Shown here one piece after another: positions 48,075-63,000 of a stretch of 64,000 nucleotides of DNA. Numbering within the stretch: position 1 is the first letter of the stretch; each line of letters opens with the position of its first letter. The stretch covers positions 18,701,764 to 18,765,763 of the forward strand of contig CM059972.1 in the NCBI GenBank assembly GCA_030490835.1. The letters are read 5' to 3'. A model generated the notes under the pieces. The model was not told where the DNA came from and searched no databases. It worked only from the letters and a program-made list of their open reading frames with translations. Made by a program: the position numbers and the translations under genes. This DNA is from Annona cherimola. Its lineage: Eukaryota > Streptophyta > Magnoliopsida > Magnoliales > Annonaceae.

Positions 48075-51000
48075 TCACTCTGGATGCGTTAGCAAAAAAT
48101 GGGCAGATGGAATGTCATGCAGAAGTGGAGGCAGCTCAATATCTGTAGGATCTATTGGTGGGATTGCCTTTGATATGTCTTCGGTAGAGAAGGGAATGCT
48201 GCAATGACAACAACAACAGAGATATTTGTTATGGACACATTTACACATTCATCCATATTTGTATATAGGCAGCCGCAATGGACAAAACACACACTGTAAA
48301 AACCATATAGGTCTCTACATCTTGGAGCAACAACAAATAAATCAGAAACATGCATTATGGAACTCAATTTAAAAACAAGAAAAACAATCTAGCAATTAAT
48401 CATGAAGAAAAAGGCCATGAAGTATCTTTTTTCATTAATATGACCAGTGTAGCAGATGCTATCACAAATATAATCTAAAATTTAACATGAATTCACATTA
48501 GAAGTTCCAAAGGAAAATCATAAGCATCGAGCAATGCTAGCCTAGGAAACAATAAAACTCTCTTTAGGACAATTTACCTTAGATCATCATCCAACAAGAA
48601 TGAGTTAGACATAAAATTCTGTGAATCCTTGCTCAGGATATCTCTCATTTTAGCAACCACCTGCCAATTGTGTAATCAATGATAGAAACCAAGTAGGTCG
48701 AAACTCTCCCATGCAATATCCAAATGGAAAATATTCATAAAAAGAACTTGCCTCACTAGACACACTCTGTGTGCTATACTTGTCATCCCAATACATCGTA
48801 CTAATTCGATAAATTTGCCGTACAGTCAATGCCTGCTCAAGTTACAAAACACCAACTTAGTGAACTCTGTATGCTAATGTCTAAAAATATGATTTGTCTA
48901 CTGAATTAAGCCAGAATAGTTATATCAACATAAGTTTGACATTCAACCATGCTTCCAATGTACACATTAATTTCTTCTTTCTTCCTTATGCATCAGATAG
49001 TCTTTGTTAATTTTATCTATTCGTCTATTTCCCAAAAAAAAAAAAAAAAATCTACCCATTACCGATCCTTAGTTTTGTTACTACTCAACTCACTTTCAGA
49101 TTCAAAAGCTAGTTTTGTTGCTACGAGTGGAACCTTTTACCAGCCTTGATATGCAAGCAGATAAATGGAGCGTGTTTGGGAAGTGATGAAACATTTGGAA
49201 GAAAAGTTGTTGGTGTAAAAGTTTTTGAAATAGGAGAAAATAATGTGATATAATAGGGACAATGAAAAGTAAAGAAAATAAATTTAAAATAGATAGTTGC
49301 ATATGCAACTATCTATTTTAAATTTATTTTTTTTACTCCTAATTAGGAATGAAATAATTCGAGAAAACTTAAAAAGTGAGACTAGTCTGTGATAAAATGA
49401 GAGAAAATAGATTAAGATGGTTTGCTCATGTTAAAAGAAGGTCTGAAGTAGCACCGGTTAGGAGAATAGAGTCTATCCAAGTAGAATGTGGTGGGAGAAT
49501 GAGAGGAAGACTAAAAAAAACATGGATGGAAGTAATTAAACAAGATTTAAAAATATTACAAATTACAGAAAATTTAATCTTAAATCGTCAAGAATGGCGC
49601 AAAGAATCCATGCTGCCGACCCCACCTAGGTGGGAAATGACTTATGATGATGATGAGTTGCATAGTTAGCTGCGTATAAATGATTATAAAGTAAGATAAT
49701 TGTATAGGAAAATATGAAGAAATGATTTAAAAATATGGTGGTTGTGGAAAAAGAAAATTTTTAGATTGAAAAAAATTTTGTTGAAGAAGTTTTAGGTGTA
49801 TCCAAACACACCTATGATTTCTGTTCCTACATGTATTTACTCTTTAAAGTTCAAAATTTCACTTTTCAAAAGGTATTCATTGCGAAAATTTGTTTTGAAG
49901 AGAAATTCCAAGATTAAACTTTCAAATCCTACTCTCCACATATTTTTGTGAACCCTGAGTTCAACTTGAGATTAATACAAATGCATTTTGGAACCTAGCA
50001 TTATAATATGAAGGTACTTCTAGGATGGGGGTGATGGTTCGTCCTATACTGTAATTCTATCCGATAGAATCCTATTTGTCAATCCATCATTTTAAAAGTC
50101 AAGTTTGCAAATAAACTAAAAATTTACTCAAAAAAAAATAAAATTAAAATTAAAATTAAAATTAAAGCAAACAATGAGCAGACCATACCGGACAAAGATC
50201 TTGTCTTATCTCTTCAAGGGACTTTTTCCTCTTTTGATGGATGACCTGAATTATTCCAACAAAAATAAATAAATAACAACAATAATAATAAAAAGATGAT
50301 AGAAACTAGAAATTGATACTGCAATATCTTTACTCTGCAAATATTAGCTGTACCAGAAATCCAACAGCTTGTCTGATGTAATTAAGCTCATGCCAAGAAG
50401 TTCCAGCAAACTGTAATATAGCATATAAACATTTCAGTTTTCTAAATGCACAAAGTACAAAATTTTGAGCTTCTGAGGGAGAACCACAGACCTCTTCGGT
50501 AGCATTAACTATCCACTTTTCCAGTTCTGCAAGTCCAGATTTTACATATTCTCCATTGGAGAAGGTGCAACACTCTCGACGTAGTAGCAAGCTGATTTTA
50601 TGTGCAATGTATGGGTGCCAATTAATTCAAACAAGTGTCAGGTGACTAATCAGAGGAGCATTAAATAAAACAACTCACCTGTTGAAAAGCTGAATATTAA
50701 TGAATGAGAAAACTTGAGTGACAAGTTTGCGAATGAAAAAGGAGGGCACCTGCAAGCACCATGGTGTTAATATGGTACAAATGAAAATGACTGGAAAAAG
50801 AAAGCTGTTTAATAGTACCTATTATGGAAGCTGCTGGACATCAATAAAATTTTAAGATGGAAGTAGACATTACATTCACCTGGCAAATAAGCAAACTAAA
50901 ACTTTATTGGGCTCACCTGACCTTGGTTCGGTATTGCCTAATTGGGAAGACGCGCTTTTTAAATTTCTTTTGTTTTTTATAAAATTTTTAATCTAAGTGT

Positions 51001-54000
51001 ATTTAATCTATATACTAAATTTTATTATTTTTTGAGATGTGCACATATTTTTCTTTGAAATTTTAAACATGGGTATTTTAAACCTTTTCAAGGATTAAAT
51101 GCAGCTAGATTTACAGTTTTAACGATAAATTTTTTAAAAAATATATATAATTTGGGCCCGGTAGCAAATGGCTGCCATTTGCGATCAGGCGCAAATGATC
51201 AGCCCACTTGATGTTATATTACAAGTTTACCAATCTCAACTTGCTCAAGACTGTGATCATCCAAGTCTACCATCTATTCCTTGAAATAACTCCTATTCAA
51301 TTTGTTAATTATTCAATGTTCATAAGAAATTTTAAACTTGTCACTTCTAACTCAAATGAAAACTTGCAAACCTGAATTATCCGAACCCACAATGGATATA
51401 AAGTCATGAGATTGCTTAAAAATTCATTATGGGCCACCTTTGCATCCGATCATGGTATTTTTCATATCCAAACTAAATAAAGATTAATAAATACAATGGT
51501 GGCTTGGGTTTGCAAAATATCATAACCAATAAATTCCGCATTTGGAACTGGTTCCACTCCATGCATGAAATCTTATCATAAAACCTTATAAATTATAATG
51601 GCTGTTCAATGATTTTCTATAATTTAGCACTACTTAATATCGACTAAAGGGTACACCTAAGATATTCATCAAACACCAAGACATTTGGAAAGTCCAAATG
51701 AGAAAGTTTAACATTATTTATCATTCAAATCAATTATTTTTTCAGCATTTTATAATTTATCTTACAAGATAGGATGGATACTGGTAACATACTATAGCAA
51801 TAGATATGAAAAATCATATTCCAATAGAGGAAGATAAAGGAAGATAAATTTATCAACACCAAGATTGAAAGCATTGATTATGATTTTCTCCGGAAAAAGG
51901 ACTTTAGACTCACATGATTTTCCCGCAAACGAGCCATCAGTGAATCTAAGAAGTTAATGATGCCATCCCAATGTGTAGTCACCAACTGTTGACCAACAAC
52001 CCCAGGAGACCTTGACAATTTGCCTGTAGAGCCACGTGTTGACTTTGGTGCCTATCACATCATATGTTAAAAAGTTGTGGTAAGGTAGAAACACACTACA
52101 CGTTAATGTAAGATATATAAAAGCTCATCAACACAAGGAAAACGCTAAGCTAGAAACAAAAAAGTGACATAAAATAATCAATAATTATGTTTGAAAATGC
52201 ATGAAAAATCAATAGCAAAAAAGAAGTGCAAATTCTTACAAGTAAATTTCCATAGGGTATAATTGGAAAAAAAGGTAAAATTAGGTTTCAACAACTCCAT
52301 GTGTCGAAAACAAACAAATGAAGTTGAAACATTAAAGTAGCATATGAATAATTACTTCATTAAAGGAGCATTGAAATTCAATAATATAAAATTCTTAGTA
52401 GCAACTTCATTATTCCCAGCTTAATTAGTCGTTTGTGCTTCCATGACAAATTTGAGTCTGTTGTGTAAGCCCAAAAAATCGACAATCAGTTCAAATAAAA
52501 AGGTTTGAAGTAATTTTCCGAGCACAGGTCACAGATCAAAGCCAGACTGAAATGGAGCAAAGGATAATGCCTTCAAGATATGCATAAGAAATCATCATTA
52601 TCATCACACTAACCAAAACCTCATATAAAGTAACTGGAGTCAGGGCGTTAATCTCATTGCATTATCCCATCAATACTTCCTCTTTCACCAGCTCAAGCCC
52701 TCCACTAGTGGATTTATTTAAATTCTAACTTGAATAAATTCTTCATCCATTTGAGAATTTATTGTGAGTAAATTTGAATCGTTTTGATCCCAATTAGTGA
52801 ATTCATTCAAACTCAATTTGAACAATCCGATCCTAACTGGAGTTATTTAGTATTCTTTGCAGTTTGCATACAGCAACATTGAAGTCCATTCATGTTATTG
52901 AAATATTAATTCTATGCATAAATTCCTTAATGTGTCCATACACAAGACTAGTTTCATCTTCTTGCGAATCATCAATTACAATATTTATATCACAGGTATA
53001 TCCATCCCATGCAATTCCTTTTCCCTCAATACCAAATAGTCTAACCAATATGTATGATTGTTCTTTAAGTAAATACTGAATTTCCACTTCGATTTAGTTG
53101 GTACACTGTGGTCATTAAAACTCTAAATACACTTAAGTCCTTTACCAACTACTCTGCATATGTTTCAGTCTCACAAATAGAAATATTCAGTTTAAGGTAA
53201 TCCTATCACTTATCCAACTTCATGATTGTGTCCTCCAAAATGCCACTAATGACAAACATGTTATTGGCAATATAAACCATGGATGTGCCTACAATAGCTG
53301 TTTACCTCTCTCCAGCCATCCCAATTTCTTCTGCTCATAAACTGTTTACATCATCTTAATGTAACCAGAAAGGATTCATCCCTCCCATCAAATTCAAGCA
53401 GGACTTTCTAATGATGCTATTGCTACCATATACCTCCTCTGGATTAATTGAGGTTCCACAAAGAATAACATCTGCCCCTCTTAGTGCAAAATTTTTCTGT
53501 TCCCAAGTAAAAAGAAAGTAGCCATCTGAAATTTTCTACGTTTAACTTTAATGCATTGATCTCCTAACTTGAAAGGCTAATAAAAGAATGAAAATTTCTG
53601 GCAGCAATATATGGACCAGCAAAAAAATGGTTATCATTACTTTTCAAACAATGCAGCAGAGTGAAATCTTCTATTCAGCTACATAAAGCAGCATCATACC
53701 TGAATGCAAAGACTCAAAAGTGGCGAGATCTCCTTCTTCAAATTGTCTCGAATAAGGCCAAAAATCTTCTCTAAGCAAGCCGTCAATTGTTGTTTGAAAA
53801 GAATAGCTGGATATCGTGCTTCCACATTTGAAATTTTTTCCTCAGAAGCAGAGAGTTTCAGATGTGATTTAAAACCCTGTAAGAACAAAATCTTGTGAAC
53901 CTCATTTGAATTGAAGATGAACAACAGTAAATAAGATATAATGCGAGAAAACTCCAAGTAGCCAGGAAAATAAATTTAACAGATAGTTCTAAGAAAAAGA

Positions 54001-57000
54001 ATTGTCAATGAAAAACTATATATAACCATAATAACCCTAAAATTCATCTGCATAAGAATTGCAAAACCTTGACATAGTTTAAAGACATCAGCTGCAGTAA
54101 GAAGGTGATGGACAAGCGTTAGATTCTTGATTTGGCAAGAAAAGAAGCAGTGGGAGTCAAGGCAGCCTGTGCTTTCTGAGGCCTCTATGCCAGTTTGCCC
54201 TTCTTTATAGAGAGGAGCCCCTCTCTGGTAGAAATTTCTTCTCTCCTTCCCAACACTATCAGTCCAAGGGGAAAAGGCTTTCAACACTTCAGTGTGCCAA
54301 GCAGACATGCCCATTCTATGAGCCGCTGATTGAAAAAATGAGGCCCCCAGTAGGCAATATGGCCTTAAACCAGATTTGAAGTAAGCTAAAGCTTGTTGCC
54401 CATCTTCAATGCTTGATACTGTGTCTTGAGCTCCTCAAAACTTGTTGAATATTGACAATCATTGGAAGAGATGCAACTTGGACCACAATGGTTGTGTTGA
54501 TAATCATGTGGAGATATTTTCTCCTCATTTTCATTTTCACCTTGTCACTTGGGCTTGCCTAACAAAGTTCCAGACGAACGAACCACAACATATGCATTGC
54601 AGAAATATCATAACAATCAAAGAGGCCAAAAAATCTAAAAAAGTATGAGGATCAATTTTCCCATAGAAATCAGATACTTCTACATGCAGTTTCTTTGTAA
54701 TATCACCGACATAATCAAGAATTAAATCAATCCAAGCCATCTTGTTCCACAACCTCATATAGGCCCATGTCCCAACTGGGACATTGAAGCCATATATCTT
54801 GTATAAGTCCTGTGTTTACTCTATGTAACAGAGAGATTTTCTCTTGATGTGCTTTCATCTCCAATACTTTGTATTACCTTGTACTTGATGAAGCAAGATT
54901 ACTAGTAGTTGCTAGATTGCTGATGGCAGCACTTGTTTTGCCTCTAGATTCTTAATTTTTGTTTCCACTGTACCAACTCAATCAACAAAGATTTATAACA
55001 GCGGCTGATCCCTTTTTAAAGATGCCAATGTTCCTCAAAAACCTTTTTTATGAGTAGTCATAATGTTAATACATGCACTGATACCAAAATTATGTGGAAC
55101 AATCTCCACAAGAAAATTTGCTTTGACTGCTGAGGACTAAGCTTGCCTTTTGTACGGATGGTTGCTCAAAATTGAAACAAAATAGAAGAAAAAGAAGGAA
55201 CCCGCAAATCACTCCTCGGATTAGACATCACACATGACCCACCTTTTGGAATCACTCCCGACAATCAAATAATTGATTTGAGAAATTCAGATCCAAATTG
55301 TGTTGTATATGTATAATCTGAATCTCACGTGGATACCAACTCAATAAGCAATCAAACTGAGATATCATAACAATCAAAGTTTGATTTCATACTTAAAAAG
55401 GCCCATAAAAGGAGACAAGAAATTACTAAAGGATCTATCTACAAAGCAAAACCATCTTCAAATACCACCACGAAGGATCTCACACCCAAAGGGTCATTAC
55501 TCGAGGTCACCCTGTTGTAAAGAAGCTCACCTCCCTAAGGTCCTCTACTCAAGGAAACTTTGCTCTATGAGGATGTAGAAGGTGCAACTTGGGTAGGATT
55601 TTGAGGTATGGCTGTCAACCTCTAATATCAATGATACAAAAAAGACTCCAAGTGGTTTGTCCAAGATCTCAAAAATCCCTTTCAACTAAGCCCTTTTAAG
55701 GCTAATCCAATTTGTATACTATCAATTCCCTGAACCTCTATTTTACTCCTACAACTAGCCCCTTTGTTATTCCCAAAGGAAGCCAATTTCCTAATGCAAT
55801 CACAGATTCCTCAAGCCTATTCCATTGTATCATACCATAAGTGTACAATTCTAGGTTTTCCAACAACTTGCAATCATAGCAACCATTGCACCACCAGCAA
55901 CAAGTAGCATACCAGAGTGAAAAATAATTAAAAATTCATGTTGTTTGAAGTTAGTACACAACTCTTACTTTGTTTACATATTATGCTATTTGCTTTTGTA
56001 CTTCATTTTTCAAAATTGTATCATCAATATAATGCAATTTCCTTTTATTCCAACGGATTACTAGGACTTTAAATTGTTTAAAAATTTTCTATCATTTTTA
56101 TTATAGATGACTAATTAGAGATATTTTAATATATTTATTATTTAAATAATTTTAAAACAAGTAGCATAACTGACTTCATTGTTTAAACCAGTTCGGATAA
56201 ACATTTGAACCAGTTCAACCTAAATAAATTGATGGGATGGTTCCACTCAAGGTATAGTAGTGACAACATTGCCAACATGCATGATCGAAGGTTTGGCATT
56301 GTAAAATTGTTACTATGTAGAGTAGTCGCATCACCGAACTATGTTCCATAACCAATTCTTCTGATCTCCAGGCAACAGCTTGTTATTAAGATCTGTTCAA
56401 AAACCAAAACTTCTAATTATGAAACACTTTGTTTTATAGGCAAACAAATATTCAAAATTTCTATTTATACTGTTCACTAGAAATGTAGTTCAATTATTTC
56501 CCAATTTCATTCCTTAATTCACCCACATTAGCTGAATCCAACAAAGGCACCAGCACAAGCAAAACAAACTAGGAACAGTACAATCATAGAGCTTCTCTAA
56601 AAACATCAGGGAAATTCATTAATAGGGGAACTATTAGTAGAAATTTTAAGATAAAAGCTTAAACTTTCAGCTGGGATTAATAATAATAATAATAATCATC
56701 ATCACCCAGTAAAAATGCAGTGCAAAAAAATCAACAGAAATTCACACTTCCTAGACTTCTTTTAACAGTTTAGCAGCAGCCGAATTCCTCTAGAATTAGA
56801 CCTCATTCTATGGCAGAAACTTAACATTTCAAGAGAACTGACCTCTCATTTACAACACATTAATATTCCAAGATGGCATGAAAGAAAGAATCATTAGAGC
56901 TAAACCCACCTGTGCCATCCTTACTGTTAATCCAGAACGACGGAAGGGTGTTGTCAAAAAACCATTTGATCGAAGGTTTCTTTGAAGCAGGCACAAAAGG

Positions 57001-60000
57001 GTAGATGCATTGGATAACCAGTACGGCAAAATTGTATTCTCATCACCCACCTGGACATTCGTGATTGCAGAATTTAGGAAAAAAAGCAATTATAACCATG
57101 CCAACAACAAGAAATACGGAGAGCAGAAACAATGAACCTTAAGAGCATCACTAATTCCTTCAATTATGTAATCGAAAATAGTTGTCCTCTCAGCTTCAAA
57201 TGTGCGCCAGTGAACAAGATATTTGTATATTATACAAGCAGCAACAGGTTTACCATTTTCAAATCCCAGATCATCTTTGATGCATCTCGACAGAAATTCA
57301 TGGTTGTCCTGACAAAAGAAGGGCAAAACAAAACAAAACATCTTTCAGCTTTAACAGATACTGACAAAAACTGCACAGATAGAAGGCAACATTTTACAAA
57401 TGTCCATTTTGCAACAGAAGCATTGACAAAGCACTCCAGAAGTCAATCAATATGTAAACAACTCTCAGGTCGGGCACATGCATTACGCAAAACATGATAA
57501 AGAAAATAAATTAAAAAGAAATGAAATCTTCAAAAGCAAGCCCAAGGTATAGCAATTGAATTCAGGTTAACAAAATGAAGACAGTCACCTGTTGCCTATC
57601 ACTAGTCATCTTTGATCGACGTGAATCAGATTGGCCATGCATGTAAGTTGTCATAGCTTTTGTAGGACTAGGTGTCTCCTAGATAAGGGAATCATGAAAA
57701 TTGTAAACAATTTGCTGGTACAGAAAGCAATGAAAAATGTGAAAATGAAAGGGCTGATCTTACAAAAAGCAGTCTCCGGTCTGTGCTGGCTACCATGGGC
57801 ATCCCCAAGTTCTTCTGATTCAACACCATGCAGACACACGATCAAAATGACAGGAAATGTTACATCTTAAAGTTGAAAAAAAAAAAAAAAAAAAAAAAAA
57901 ATCTATTGTCTATAATACAAACATCTCAGATTTACCAAGCAAAAAATAATAACCAATGAACAAGTAACATGGGTCAGAAAATCAGCCGATACGGCCGTAT
58001 CGGATCAGTATCGGCTGTCGCCTACACGCGATACACTAGTGTTTCGGGTTAGGGTTTGCATTTCTGTTTGTATCTGGAGACACAGGACCCGTATCGGCTA
58101 ATATGGGTCTGTATCGGTAGTATCGGATCATGTTGTATCAGGTATATCTATCGTGTTCACAGGTGCAAACATAAGCCATTCAAAATTTCCTTTCTACTCC
58201 ATTTTTTCGCTTTTGCAGTCCATTCTAGCTATGAAACTTCAGATCCATCACTGATTTGTTGATTTTGGTATATTTATGCATTGGATCTGCTATTTTTTAA
58301 AAATTTTAATTATTTTTAAATTATTAATTTAAATAAATACTTCCAAAAATTAAAAAAAGGAAAATTATCTGAAAGGTTCACTTTTCTAAGATGGTGCATT
58401 TTTTTCTGATTTATCTGTGTTTTCACATTATATTTTCATTTGATATATATTTTTCAGTTTTTCAGATTTTAAAGTGGAAAATATTTTAGGAAAAAATTGG
58501 AGGGATGGTTCTAGCTTTAAAACTTCAGATCTGCCTATGCTTTATTGATTTGTTGATCTACGTATGTTTTATGTTAATGATTTGGATTTGCTATTTTTCA
58601 AATTATTTATTTTTAATAATAAATATTTCTAAAAATAAAAATTTAGAAATTTTTTCTAGATGATGATGATGATAAAAAAATTTGTATTGGACCTGCTTCA
58701 TTATTCTATCTTGCCATAAAATTTCCTTTGTATATGTGTTTTTACAATTTATTTTTATTTTTATTTTACAGGTGTTTCCAAAAAAATTTAGATTTAAAAT
58801 ATTGAAATATAAATAATATTTTTAATATGTTCTTTCAATTGCATGTAAGATTTTATTACGATTCATGTGTGTTTGTTATATTGTTATTACTTACTAGAAG
58901 ATTTGTGTATTATATTGTTAAAAAGGATTTTTATTTTTATTTTTATTTTATTGTTTTGTTTAATAAATTAATAAGAGCAACAAAAATATTGGATTTTTTC
59001 TATTTTTAGTTTTTAATTTTTTCTTGATTGGTTCTCACTTTGTTCAAGTGTATAGATATGAGTGCAAAATTTCAATGGCCAAAGGATGATAACATTTATC
59101 TTGGATGGTAATTTGGAAAAAGGATGAGATCAAGTGGACAATAAATTTCCTATTTTATTTTTTGTCTATTTATGTTGTCTTCCTGGTTCTTTTTTAGTTT
59201 AATATTTCATTGCATTGTTACAATATTGCATAGAAATCACTTCCAAAGGCACAAGCTTTAGACAGCTACTTAGCTTACTAATGAAAGAAAATCTACCGAT
59301 ATATCATCATCTATATATGCAAAATGTGATGTAGATATAGATATATATATATATATATTCTTGCATTTCACAATTTTCTGAATTGTTTACATATTTTTTC
59401 ATAATTTTTTGCATTAAAAAAAATTCCGTCTGCTACAACCCAATACAATCCAATACTGATACAATACAGCCGTATCATATCGTTTTTGAAGGGGGCTGAT
59501 ACACCCTCCGATACCGATATTCCGAACCATGACAAGGAAAGAAAAAGGAGATCTCAACAGTAAGATGAATGAATCTCTCACAGGGGAAGAAGGGTAAAAA
59601 AATAATAATAATAATAAGGAATAAGAAAGGAAGGAAGGAAGAAAGAAAGAAAAATAGGTATTTGAATAGAAGGGAAGAACTTAAGATGAACAGTGAAAAG
59701 GATAACAGAACTATTACTAGAAACAGAACTTCTCACTAAACAGATAGGACTGTACAATCTCAATCCAATTTAAACAACGACCTAAAAATATGATTTAAAA
59801 ATAAATTAAATAATCAAATATCCAAGTGTAGCAAAATTTATACACATCCTACTATTAATTAAAGAAGAAAGTTTGGAATCAAAAGGACAAGATTTAGGCT
59901 CAAAGATCACCTCAGCAAAGGTTTTGACAGGACCAAGGTTGCTTCTGGGAGATAAGCTTAATGCTTTTTGCCTCAGGACATGATTCTCCTCATCTAAATT

Positions 60001-63000
60001 TGAAAGTTTCTCCTCCAAGCTTCGTATTGATGCACAAAACCAAGATAAGTATTGCAAGATACAAAATGGCCAAAAAAATGAAATAATAATGAAAAATTAT
60101 TCTCTAAAATTGACGAAGACCTGAATTCTACTAAAACGTTCTGTTTCTCAACAACAAATACAGTTCTTCAACATCATTGTTGCATCATCACATATTGTTA
60201 TTCTCAATTCATATCTGTCCATGCAAATGCTAGATGCAGTCGTGTTTGGTAAAAATTATTTAACTATAACAACAGTAATAGTAACAACAACAACAACGAT
60301 AAAGCCTGTACTAGTTTTTATAATGGACATCAACGTCAAAGTACAGGTAAACAAGCACACTACATAAGACACCAAGTTTTACCTTCACAACCATGCTCTT
60401 TAGTTATTGGCATTGAACATATTATCGGAAATTAAAACAAGTGCAATATTGACGGTAATATCGTACATTAGCCACAGGCAACACAAATGCCAAAGCTAAT
60501 GATTTGATTCTTACGCATCGCTAATAATTGGAAAACAGTAAAAAATTTCACTGCAATTATATTAAATTTGTACATGTATCAAGAAGAACCAGCAAGTTGC
60601 CATTCCATCAACATTCCCATTCTAGAAATCTAGTATAACTTTTTTTGGCGGGACAAAAACGAAGGTGCAAAAACAAAATTTTCCCAAGTGTTATTTCGTA
60701 AACATATTACTATCTATTTTTTAAAAGATTTATGCTAGTCATTAAAAATACTTTAACTCCAATATAACACCTCTTCTCACAAAATTAGAAGATTTGACAT
60801 TCCATGTTCTAGTATATGGGTGTGTTTGGCAATGAATAAAAAATGTTGACCTCAAACTTTTCAATCTCCATAACTACTATATTTTTTAATCATCCATTCA
60901 CATTTTCCAATACAACCACCTACTTTTCAATCATTTATATATAACTACCCACACAACTAAACTATCTATTTTAACTTTATTCTTTTTACTCCTCATCATT
61001 ATCCCTATCATATCACATCATTTTCTATCAATTTAACAACTTTTACACAAAAAACTTTTCATTCAAAAGTTTTATCACTTCCCAAACACACCCTATATCT
61101 CAAATAGTTAATATGCCCCACTGTATTGTAATGTCTGACCATTTATATCCAAGTGGTGACTGCAGTCAACAATACAAATAACCTTCGTGCAACAGAAACT
61201 TATTGTGCATGCCACTTTTCCTGATGTTTGCATTCCTAAATTTAATAAATCTATGTTTTAAACCATTATAGTATTCTCTCACGTTTCGACTAGAAATTCC
61301 AAGTTTACTGCAGCTTATTTGATGTTCCTCATTCAACATATATATGCTATTGACACATGAATAAAAAACATGTTGAGAAGTTGGCTACTTATTTCATACA
61401 TATCCCAGAAGATGACAAAGATACCTCAGCAAATTCTGCTGAAGTTGGGCAGACTTCTTTTCTACTTCCTGCAGCTTGTTCATAGTTTCACTGCAATCTT
61501 TTCGTGCCTTCAGAAGCTCTTGTTCCATAGCCAAGTTATCTTTTGTCAGCGATTCAACTGAACTCTGAAATAGCACAAGAAGCAACTTGTAAGAAATGAT
61601 TGAAACAGAACCTACTTCAAAGAGAAAATTTGTTATGCGGAATATGCATTGCTAATTGGTATTTTTAGAAACGCATACAATTAAATGTTCATACATGGTC
61701 TGAGAACAAAAATATCTCGAGAAAAAATCCTACATTTCTAAACAATATATAGTATAAGAATGCATATAAGAGCCCAAAACAGTTTATTTTACACATGAAT
61801 GTAGATAATTAGTACCCTAGCTAAAAACTATATGATAGCAATAAGAAAATGGTCTATATAGCACTAGATGCCTCACATTTCCAATTTTGGACACTGCTTT
61901 GGGAACAATGGCAACCATTAAAGGGGCTGCCAAGCTTGTAGTTGCTGAGAGATCCTTCAGCCTATCTTGGTAGTCTGCCCGCGGAAATTCAACCTCCTCC
62001 AAGAATGCATTTTAATTTTACATTTTGGCTACCACATAATAGCATATGGGATTGGAAATTTGAAAGCATCATTTTGGATCATTAGAAATAAAAAGGAAGG
62101 CAAATTCATCTGGTTTATGTCAACCCATTCTTAACTCAAATTGTAAAATCTCTACCCAAACCAACCCATAACCAATTTTCTAAGAACAGACCAAAACGAA
62201 TTTATGAAAAGTTGAATTAAGGCTCAGTGAAAACGTTTTAACAATGTGGGTTGGTAATTATCTCATTAATTCCTAGAATTTTTTTATTGCTTTAAATAAA
62301 ATTAATTTGTTATTGAATATATTTATTGTACAAATAAAGAAAGAAGCGCCGGCTAGCATTGAAAATGTTATTCACACAATATCATAAATAACCTTTTGAT
62401 ATACTGGTTCTTCAACTTATTCAAAAGCAACAGATAAGAAAATGCAACAAGTACATGATTTTAAATGAAAATTAAATTTATATTCCATTCTAAAACATAA
62501 ATTGTTGTAGAAACTTAACTCGTTTTAATTATCTATCTGAAGTTAATATGAGATACAATATTATATTATTATTTATGCTAATGTTTATCTGAAATGTAAA
62601 TAAATTATTTGAGTTATGTAACTTAAGATATGTGGTTTGGGGTTTCAGTTATTTGGAATAGGGTAATTCGATTCAGGTTTCAAGTTACTTGGTGTTGAGG
62701 GCAACCCTAACTAAACCATAATGCAATACTGTTTGATTAGGTTTCCAAACCAAGTTGTACCCTTATAAATTCCTAGATCCTTATCAGACTAACAAATGGC
62801 ATGCAGCTAACAATAAAGCTCTATCAATCTCATCAAATCCCGCTGATCATTGTTAGGTTACTATTGTGTTCGTCAGGAAGCCTGGAATCAATTTTGTATT
62901 TATTAAGAGTTTGCATACACATTTGGGAGGAGAATCCAAACTATTCAAGACGTAATGGAAATCCAAAAATCGACAGTAGGTTACCAAGTTCATTTTCAGT

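Larger units (their letters stand above)
49169..49813 (+). mobile_element. MITE copy split by an RTE insertion (myosin intron)
   Basis: The left part (49169-49303) and right part (49656-49813, ending atccaaacacacc) are one Tourist-like MITE. Between them sit an RTE fragment and an inverted copy of target DNA. It lies in the intron between the exons at 50189 and 48832. Confidence 0.8.

Noticed and set aside
52864..53087. Short ORFs on both strands in a myosin intron
   Set aside because: They overlap head-on in one stretch and match nothing recognisable. Chance frames are the simplest reading.
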